The position numbers and the translations under genes are program-made. DNA of 13,540 nucleotides from Candidatus Omnitrophota bacterium (lineage in GTDB: Bacteria; Omnitrophota; Gorgyraeia; Tantalellales; Tantalellaceae): positions 1-13,540 of the forward strand of contig DAOVKF010000026.1 in assembly GCA_030631915.1 (NCBI GenBank), in the 5' to 3' direction. Below the pieces are notes generated by a model. That model made no database searches and was not told where the DNA came from. It was given only the letters and a program-made list of their open reading frames with translations. Below are positions 7,074 through 12,838 of this stretch, piece by piece (the first letter of the stretch is position 1; every line of letters begins with the position of its first letter).

Positions 7074-8009
7074 ATGAGGATATTATTGACCGGCGGCGCG
7101 GGGTTCATCGGGTCACATCTGGCGGACAGACTTCTTGAACACGGGCATCAGGTAGTATGCATGGATAACCTTATAACAGGCAGGGTCGACAACATAGCGC
7201 ACCTTGCCGGAAATCCGGGTTTTGAGTTCGTGAAGCATGATGTATCGAACTATATCTTTGTCAAAGGCAGTATCGATTATGTCCTTCATTTCGCCTCTCC
7301 GGCCAGCCCCGTGGATTATCTGACCCATCCGATAAAGACGTTGAAGGTTGGGTCCCTGGGGACGCATAATTCTCTCGGCGTGGCGAAACAGCACGGCGCG
7401 AAGTTCCTTCTGGCGTCCACGTCCGAGGTGTACGGCGACCCTCTTGTCAATCCGCAGCCCGAATCATACTGGGGGAACGTGAATTCCACCGGACCGCGGG
7501 GCGTGTATGACGAGGCAAAGCGTTTTGCCGAGGCCATCACGCTCGCGTATCACAGAAGCCACGGCATTGACGTCAGGATAGCGCGGATATTCAACACGTA
7601 CGGAGAGCGTATGCGGCATCATGACGGCAGAGTGGTCCCGAACTTCATCGACCAGGCGCTCAGGGATAAAGATCTGACCATTTACGGCGACGGGACCCAG
7701 ACCAGGAGTTTCTGCTACGTGTCGGACCTGGTCGAGGGGATAATGAGACTGATGGATTCGGACCTTAACGGACCCGTGAACATCGGTAATCCGGTTGAGT
7801 TGAGCGTCCTGGATTTCGCGAACAGGATCAAGGAGATCACCGGATGCAAAAGCGGGATAGTCTTTGAGGACCTGCCGGTCAATGATCCAAGGGTGAGAAG
7901 GCCGGACATCACCAGAGCGAAGGAAAAACTCGGATGGGAACCGAAAGTAGGCCTTGATGAAGGCCTGAAAAAGGTCGTCGAATGGTTCAGGAACAATTAC
8001 CCCGGATAA
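7074..8009 (+). CDS. uxs: UDP-glucuronate decarboxylase (UDP-xylose synthase)
   Basis: The 311-residue SDR enzyme should oxidise UDP-glucuronate at C4, decarboxylate it and reduce the 4-keto pentose to UDP-xylose. GGAGFIG is at 7-13. HFASPASPVDY (72-82), TSEVYGDPL (116-124), YWGNVNSTGPRGVYDEAKRF (132-151) and IFNTYGERMRHHDGRVVPNF are near-diagnostic for UXS. Catalytic residues are T116, E118, Y145 and K149. The frame is open from 7026 inside the previous gene, but ATG 7074, behind the purine-rich stretch GGAGGGGGAGAG (7059-7070), gives the standard MRILLTGG start. With ugd (257-1552) it completes UDP-glucose to UDP-xylose. This version lacks the N-terminal membrane anchor of animal enzymes. 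Confidence 0.94.
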   Translation: MRILLTGGAGFIGSHLADRLLEHGHQVVCMDNLITGRVDNIAHLAGNPGFEFVKHDVSNYIFVKGSIDYVLHFASPASPVDYLTHPIKTLKVGSLGTHNSLGVAKQHGAKFLLASTSEVYGDPLVNPQPESYWGNVNSTGPRGVYDEAKRFAEAITLAYHRSHGIDVRIARIFNTYGERMRHHDGRVVPNFIDQALRDKDLTIYGDGTQTRSFCYVSDLVEGIMRLMDSDLNGPVNIGNPVELSVLDFANRIKEITGCKSGIVFEDLPVNDPRVRRPDITRAKEKLGWEPKVGLDEGLKKVVEWFRNNYPG

Positions 8010-8049
8010 ACATGGCACAGCCCACATTAGATACAGGGAGCGGTAACCG

Positions 8050-9036
8050 ATGAGCAAGAAAGCCTTGATAACCGGCATAACCGGCCAGGACGGCAGTTAT
8101 CTGGCGGAATACCTCCTGGGCCTTGGGTACGAGGTGCACGGCATCATAAGGAGAGTGGCGCTGGAGGACCAGAGGCACAGGTTATGGCGCCTCCGCGACA
8201 TACAGGACCGTCTGAAGCTTCATTGCGGTTCCCTGGAAAGTTATCCCAGTATCTATAAGATCATGGTCGAAGTGCAGCCGGACGAATGTTATCATCTCGC
8301 GGCGCAGAGCTTTGTCAGTTATTCGTTCGAGGATGAGTTTTCCACCTTTAACGTCAACATAAACGGGACGCATTTTATCCTTTCCTCGCTTAAGAACGCG
8401 TGTCCCGGGTGTAAGCTGTATTTCGCGGCTTCAAGCGAGATGTTCGGTAAGGCCGAGGAGGTCCCTCAGAACGAGTTGACCCGGTTTCACCCCCGTTCGA
8501 TATACGGGATATCAAAGGTGGCCGGGTATGATCTCACCAGGAATTACCGGGAGGCGTATAATTTATTTACCTGCAGCGGGATACTGTTCAACCACGAATC
8601 ACCGAGAAGGGGATTCGAGTTCGTCACAAGGAAGATCACATCCGCCGCCGCTCAGATAAAGTTAGGGCTCATGGATAAATTATATCTGGGCAATCTTGAG
8701 GCCAGAAGGGACTGGGGGCACGCCAGAGAATACGTGAAAGCCATGCATACCATGCTCCAGCAGGAAAGTCCGGAGGACTTTGTCATAGGCACGGGCCAGA
8801 CCCATTCGGTGAAGGAATTCGCGGACATGGCTTTTAAGATGCTTGACCTTGATTACAGGGATCATGTCAAGGTCGATAAGGATTTTTTCAGGCCCGCGGA
8901 AGTCGATCTGCTTGTCGCTGACTGCACAAAAGCAAAGCAACAGCTGAACTGGGATTACAGGTTGACCTTTGAACAGCTTATCGAGGATATGGTGAAGCAT
9001 GATTACGAGTTCTTCAAGCGGAACAGCGACAGGTGA
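8050..9036 (+). CDS. gmd: GDP-mannose 4,6-dehydratase
   Basis: The 328-residue SDR enzyme should convert GDP-mannose to GDP-4-keto-6-deoxy-D-mannose, precursor of GDP-fucose, GDP-rhamnose or GDP-perosamine. GITGQDGSYLAEYLL at 9-23 is the Gmd signature. YHLAAQSFVSYSF, SSEMFGK (128-134), the Y152/K156 pair in YGISK, and FNHESPRRGFEFVTRKIT also fit. It differs from the enterobacterial enzyme in two ways: the catalytic Thr of TSE is Ser (S128), and the RRSS segment after the second strand is RRVALEDQRHRLW, as in a divergent subgroup. No GDP-fucose synthase or Rmd reductase follows within the window, so the final product is open. The ribosome binding site is GGGAG (8036-8040). Confidence 0.9.
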   Translation: MSKKALITGITGQDGSYLAEYLLGLGYEVHGIIRRVALEDQRHRLWRLRDIQDRLKLHCGSLESYPSIYKIMVEVQPDECYHLAAQSFVSYSFEDEFSTFNVNINGTHFILSSLKNACPGCKLYFAASSEMFGKAEEVPQNELTRFHPRSIYGISKVAGYDLTRNYREAYNLFTCSGILFNHESPRRGFEFVTRKITSAAAQIKLGLMDKLYLGNLEARRDWGHAREYVKAMHTMLQQESPEDFVIGTGQTHSVKEFADMAFKMLDLDYRDHVKVDKDFFRPAEVDLLVADCTKAKQQLNWDYRLTFEQLIEDMVKHDYEFFKRNSDR

Positions 9037-9093
9037 ATGCGCGTCCTGCGGGATAAGTAAAAAGTCCGTCCGAAGGGCCTTAAGTTCAGAGGG

Positions 9094-9345
9094 ATGATGG
9101 ATACAAGATCACGGTCACTTGCTAAATCAATTACATGGAGAATAGTAAGCATAATAGTATTAGTGGCTGTGGCATACTTTATTACAGGAGATGTAAAGAC
9201 AACGACCGGGATCACGGTTCTCTTTCAGACGATCTTAGCCGTGTTATATTATCTTCATGAGAGGATGTGGGGAAAAGTGTTCTGGGGAAAGAGTGAAAGA
9301 ATAACAGATGAAAATACCGTTACTGGACCTGAAAGCGCAATATAA
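9094..9345 (+). CDS. DUF2061 small membrane protein
   Basis: The 83-residue protein has a basic start (RSRSLAKSITWR), two predicted membrane segments (about 15-32 and 38-54) and the ending YYLHERMWGKVFWG, which together match the DUF2061 family. The family's function is not known to me. The start may be ATG 9094 or ATG 9097; AGAGGG (9088-9093) is better spaced for the second. The gene is AT-rich: by hand count about 35% G+C over 9094-9198, against about 57% in a 60-base sample of gmd. It uses codons such as ATA, GTA, TTA and TCA that its neighbours use less. Its last 38 nt overlap the next gene in another frame. A role in handling lipid-linked sugar or membrane complex assembly is a guess from context only. 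Confidence 0.8.
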   Translation: MMDTRSRSLAKSITWRIVSIIVLVAVAYFITGDVKTTTGITVLFQTILAVLYYLHERMWGKVFWGKSERITDENTVTGPESAI

Positions 9346-10417
9346 GCCGATAAAACAGGAAATAGACGAGGCTGTCGCGAGTGTCGTGGATAGCCAGCAT
9401 TTTATCTTATCGGAAGAAGTGACCGCGCTGGAGGAGGAGATAGCCGCGTATACCGGAGCCGGACACGCCGTCGGGGTCGCTTCAGGCACTGACGCGCTTA
9501 TTCTTGCTTTGCGTGCGTTGGGGGTCGGGAAAAAGGATGCCGTTATCACCACGCCGTTCACTTTTTTCGCCACCGCGGAAGCGATATCGGTTGTGGGAGC
9601 AACACCCGTTTTCGCCGACATTGACCCTGAAACCTACAACATAGATCCTGATAAGATCGAAGAAATGTTACGGGACACGGTCAAAGCTGTTATCCCGGTC
9701 CATCTGTACGGCCAGTGCGCTGACATGGACAGGATAATGGATATTTCAAAGAAATATGATCTGAAAGTCGTCGAGGATTGCGCGCAGGCGATAGGCGCCG
9801 CGTATAAGGGCAGGAAAGCCGGCAGTTTCGGAGAGGCCGGCGCTTTCAGTTTTTTTCCGAGCAAGAACCTGGGAGGGTTCGGCGACGGAGGAATGGTGGT
9901 TTCTTCCGACGCGGGCCTGACGGAACGCGTAAAGAGGCTCAGGGTCCACGGCAGCCAGAGGCAATATGTCCATACCGAGGTCGGATATAATTCCCGGCTG
10001 GACAGTATCCAGGCCGCTGTCCTGCGCGTCAAGCTGAAAAAGCTTGATTCATGGCTGGACAGGCGGCGGGCCATTGCCCGCAGGTATGATGAAGCCCTTT
10101 CATCGCCGGGGATCACCACGCCGAAAACCGCCGAAGGCGGCACGCATACCTATCATCAATACACGATCGCGGCGCATGACCGGGACAGCCTGTTGAAATA
10201 TTTGAACGATAAGGGCATCAGCGCGAGGGTGTATTATCCCGTCCCATTACATTTGCAGCCGTGTTATAAAGATCTGGGTTATAAAGAAGGCGATTTTCCC
10301 GCGGCGGAGAAAGCGTCGAAGGAAGTCCTTTCTTTACCCGTGTATCCCGGGCTTTCAGACGAGAATATCGATCATATCATTCAGACCGTGAGAGATTTCC
10401 ACAGACAGGGCGGATAA
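9308..10417 (+). CDS. DegT/DnrJ/EryC1/StrS-family PLP sugar aminotransferase, probably 3-keto type
   Basis: The 369-residue PLP enzyme should transfer an amino group from glutamate to a keto-sugar nucleotide. SGTDALILALRALG (59-72), TTPFTFFATAEAI, VHLYGQCADMD and EDCAQAIGA (D157 and Q160 contact PLP) lead to the Schiff-base lysine K186 in FSFFPSKNLGGFGDGG. The KNLGxxGDGG context resembles C3-aminating enzymes (WbpE, FdtB, QdtB, DesV), whereas 4-aminating perosamine synthases usually have a KxxTTGEGG-type motif. Substrate candidates are UDP-3-keto-GlcNAcA, UDP-3-keto-GlcNAc (GnnB-like) or a dTDP-3-keto-6-deoxyhexose. No WbpB/GnnA oxidoreductase or acetyltransferase is in the window. The standard start MKIPLLDLKAQY fixes ATG 9308 despite the 38-nt overlap with the DUF2061 gene. 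Its ribosome binding site is weak, so coupling is likely. Confidence 0.9.
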   Translation: MKIPLLDLKAQYKPIKQEIDEAVASVVDSQHFILSEEVTALEEEIAAYTGAGHAVGVASGTDALILALRALGVGKKDAVITTPFTFFATAEAISVVGATPVFADIDPETYNIDPDKIEEMLRDTVKAVIPVHLYGQCADMDRIMDISKKYDLKVVEDCAQAIGAAYKGRKAGSFGEAGAFSFFPSKNLGGFGDGGMVVSSDAGLTERVKRLRVHGSQRQYVHTEVGYNSRLDSIQAAVLRVKLKKLDSWLDRRRAIARRYDEALSSPGITTPKTAEGGTHTYHQYTIAAHDRDSLLKYLNDKGISARVYYPVPLHLQPCYKDLGYKEGDFPAAEKASKEVLSLPVYPGLSDENIDHIIQTVRDFHRQGG

Positions 10418-10421
10418 GGGG
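10416..10421 (+). promoter_or_regulatory. Ribosome binding site for a GTG-started glycosyltransferase
   Basis: AAGGGG overlaps the TAA stop of the aminotransferase (10415-10417) and lies 4 nt before GTG 10426. No ATG is available near the conserved YLSIVIPAYNEE beginning, so the GTG start is well supported. Confidence 0.7.
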
Positions 10422-10425
10422 TTAC

Positions 10426-11145
10426 GTGTATCTTTCTATTGTCATTCCGGCGTATAACGAAGAAAAGTCCATAGAGGGCGCTCTTGACGGTATATTCCGT
10501 TTCATGGGGACTAAAGACTATGATTATGAAACGATCCTTGTGGATGACGGCAGCAGCGATAGCACGGCATCCCGGGCGGAACAGAGCGAGCTGGCAAAAG
10601 CCGGCCTGCTCAGGCTCATAAAGAACGAGACCAACCGCGGTAAAGGATATTCCGTGAGAAAGGGGATCCTGAGCAGCCGGGGGGAATATGTCCTTTTCAC
10701 TGACGCTGACATGTCCACGCCGATAGAAGAGATAGATAAGCTGTTCGGCGCGCTGGATAAAGGGCATGACATCGCTATCGGTTCGCGCGGGGTGAAAGGA
10801 TCGAACGTCCGCCCCCGCCAGCCCTGGTATCGCCAGAGCATGGGAAAGATGTTCAATCTTCTGGTGAAATTGCTCGTCATAAAAGGGGTCAACGACACCC
10901 AGTGCGGATTCAAGCTGTTCAAAGGGGCGATCGCCAGAGAGATCGCCCCGCTTCTCAGGATCGATGGTTTTTGCTTTGATGTCGAGATGCTGTATCTTGC
11001 CGGTAAAAAAGGCTGCAGGATCAAGGAAACGGGCATTGTCTGGGGACATTCCTCCGGGAGTAAAGTGCGCCTTGTCGGCAGTTCATCACGGATGTTTTCC
11101 GATCTGATGAAAATCAAAACCATGCATAATGAAAACACCCTCTAA
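10426..11145 (+). CDS. GT2 polyprenyl-phosphate sugar synthase (ALG5-like dolichyl-phosphate glucosyltransferase family)
   Basis: The 239-residue family 2 glycosyltransferase should move a sugar from a nucleotide donor to a polyprenyl (undecaprenyl) phosphate at the inner face of the membrane. It shows YLSIVIPAYNEEKSI at the start, LVDDGSSDST, NRGKGYSVRKGIL, the metal-binding TDADMSTPIEEI, IGSRG, NDTQCGFKLFKG, and a late WGHSSGSKV, all of which fit the ALG5/dolichyl-phosphate glucosyltransferase subfamily. No long membrane segment is seen, so it would attach peripherally. It is followed, with a 17-nt overlap, by a GT39-type membrane transferase that needs exactly such a lipid-linked donor. 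The donor sugar is unknown; glucose is usual in the family. Confidence 0.9.
   Translation: MYLSIVIPAYNEEKSIEGALDGIFRFMGTKDYDYETILVDDGSSDSTASRAEQSELAKAGLLRLIKNETNRGKGYSVRKGILSSRGEYVLFTDADMSTPIEEIDKLFGALDKGHDIAIGSRGVKGSNVRPRQPWYRQSMGKMFNLLVKLLVIKGVNDTQCGFKLFKGAIAREIAPLLRIDGFCFDVEMLYLAGKKGCRIKETGIVWGHSSGSKVRLVGSSSRMFSDLMKIKTMHNENTL
10924..10949. repeat. Perfect 9-bp inverted repeat inside the GT2 gene
   Basis: GGGGCGATC (10924-10932) and GATCGCCCC (10941-10949) are exact reverse complements around an 8-nt loop. This would make a very GC-rich hairpin in the transcript. It encodes GAIAREIAP in frame. No T-run follows, so it is not a standard terminator. The left arm also contains the octamer GCGATCGC at 10927-10934. 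Confidence 0.6.
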
Positions 11146-12838
11146 AGCCCTGTTATGCCTGATCCTTTTCGCGGGGCTTATTTTAAGGATATGGGGCCTG
11201 GATTTCGGGCTTCCTTATCAGTTTCACCAGGACGAACCCGTTGTAGTTAATCACGCGCTTGCATACGGGACCGGCGACTTGAATCCTCATTTTTTTGCCA
11301 TACCGCCGCTCGCGTCTTATTTACTGTTTTTTTTCTATGGCGCGTTTTTCATCGCGGGAAAACTCTCAGGACTGTGTCCATCCGCGGAAGATTTCGCCCT
11401 TCGGTTCTTTCAGGATCCCACCGTCTTTTACCTGATCGGACGGTTCTTTATCGGCGTTGTTCCGGGCGTTGCCTGCGTTCTCCTGACGTATCGTTTTGCC
11501 CGGAGGTTCCTCACCGAAAGGTCCGCGTTATACGCGGCCGCTGTCATGGCTGTCGCGTTCCTGAACGTGGCCAACTCTCATTATATCTATGCGGACATGC
11601 TTCTGGTGATGTTCACGATGCTTGTGTTCAACAGGCTGCTTACCCTCTATGAAAAACCCGCGATGAGAAACTATTGTATCGCCGGTATTTTCCTGGGGCT
11701 TGCCGCGGGCGCGAAATATAACGGCGCTTTACTCGCGGTCCCGTATTTTTTAACGCATCTGGCGGTGACGCGGCGCGGCAGGGAAAAATGGCGGAACGTA
11801 ATATTGTCCGGGAAGGTATGGGCCGGATGTTTGAGCGCCGCCGCCGCGTTTTTACTCACCAATCCGTTCGCGGTCCTGGACCTTCCCGGTTTTCTTGGGT
11901 CCGTTTTACGCCAGAGCGGGGCGTTCTGGTATACGGGCTGGGGCCACCACATTTTTTATTCCATGGCCGAAGGTATTTCTCTCCCGCTCACCGCGGCCGG
12001 GTCCGCCGGTTTATTGTTACTCTTTTTCAACAAAGGATGGCGGGGGAGGATATTCGCTTCCTTTGCCGTTATGTTCTATCTCATGCTGGTATTTAAGAGC
12101 CAGCCGTTCTCCAGATATGTCCTGCCCCTGGTCCCTTTTTTCGCGATAGGGGCGGCATATCTTATTTTCGGATTTTTGTCCGAAAGGGCCAAACCGCGCG
12201 GGCTCCGGAACGCCCTTGCAGTGGCGGCCGTGCTCCTGTTATTGCCCACGCTGGTCAAGTCGGTAAAGGCTGATATCCTGTTCTCTTCGCGGGACACAAG
12301 AGCAGCGGCGGCGGACTGGATAAAAGAGGGCCTGCCCCCGGGGACGAAGATCGCGTGTGACAGCACAACGTTCAGGCCGGCTTTAAGACAGCCTTATTCC
12401 CAGCTCGAGGAGAAGAAAGCGTTCCTTGAGAGCCAGCCCGCGCTTGCGGACCTTAAATCAAGAAAGCTGGTATTGATGATGAAAGCCGCTGAAAACAGGG
12501 ATAAAGGATATCCGGTATTCTTTTTGTTCGAGGACCCCGAAGCCCAGGGGCAGTTCCTTGATACGGTCCCTGCCCTGCCGTATGACATTTTCGCGCTTCG
12601 GGAACAGGGCATAGGATATGTTGTGATAAACGGGCAGATAACCGACAGGGCAAAACAACGGTTTCTGGCGGAACTCGGGGCTGCGGGGGAAAAAGTAAGA
12701 GATTTCAGTCCGTACGCCGACGGTGTTTTCAGGCAAAGCCGGGACCGGACCGCCACGACCTGTATCCCGGTCATGAGCCGGGAGCTTTTCTCCCGCAAGA
12801 GCACGGGCCCGTCCCTGAGGGTATACAGGATAAAATGA
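11129..12838 (+). CDS. GT39/ArnT/PMT-like membrane glycosyltransferase
   Basis: The 569-residue protein is a polytopic GT-C enzyme expected to transfer a sugar from a polyprenyl-phosphate donor to an acceptor on the outer face of the inner membrane. After the first membrane segment (about 7-24) comes the extracytoplasmic HQDEP with the acidic pair D35/E36, the catalytic motif of the GT39/ArnT group. NPHFFAIPPLASYLLFFFYG (51-70) and NVANSHYIYADMLLVMFTML further along are also family-like. Hydrophobic segments continue to about residue 385, then a soluble domain of about 185 residues ends the protein, as in ArnT-like enzymes. It starts within the GT2 gene (17-nt overlap), which probably supplies its donor, and shares an ATGA junction with the next gene. 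Acceptor unknown. Confidence 0.85.
   Translation: MKTPSKALLCLILFAGLILRIWGLDFGLPYQFHQDEPVVVNHALAYGTGDLNPHFFAIPPLASYLLFFFYGAFFIAGKLSGLCPSAEDFALRFFQDPTVFYLIGRFFIGVVPGVACVLLTYRFARRFLTERSALYAAAVMAVAFLNVANSHYIYADMLLVMFTMLVFNRLLTLYEKPAMRNYCIAGIFLGLAAGAKYNGALLAVPYFLTHLAVTRRGREKWRNVILSGKVWAGCLSAAAAFLLTNPFAVLDLPGFLGSVLRQSGAFWYTGWGHHIFYSMAEGISLPLTAAGSAGLLLLFFNKGWRGRIFASFAVMFYLMLVFKSQPFSRYVLPLVPFFAIGAAYLIFGFLSERAKPRGLRNALAVAAVLLLLPTLVKSVKADILFSSRDTRAAAADWIKEGLPPGTKIACDSTTFRPALRQPYSQLEEKKAFLESQPALADLKSRKLVLMMKAAENRDKGYPVFFLFEDPEAQGQFLDTVPALPYDIFALREQGIGYVVINGQITDRAKQRFLAELGAAGEKVRDFSPYADGVFRQSRDRTATTCIPVMSRELFSRKSTGPSLRVYRIK

Noticed and set aside
7464..8078. Minus-strand ORF of 204 codons
   Set aside because: Antisense to the UDP-glucuronate decarboxylase, which has full catalytic motifs; no family resemblance.
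9037..9093. Possible terminator or internal promoter in the longest gap
   Set aside because: Only a short palindromic AAGGGCCTT is seen, without a T-run, and no -35/-10 pair with good spacing.
9308..10417. GDP-perosamine synthase, because gmd is close by
   Set aside because: Not excluded, but the KNLGGFGDGG context is unlike the usual 4-aminating motif, so I did not use it as the call.
10381..11138. Two overlapping minus-strand ORFs of 222 and 204 codons
   Set aside because: Both lie opposite the GT2 gene, whose motifs are intact; neither looks like a protein family.
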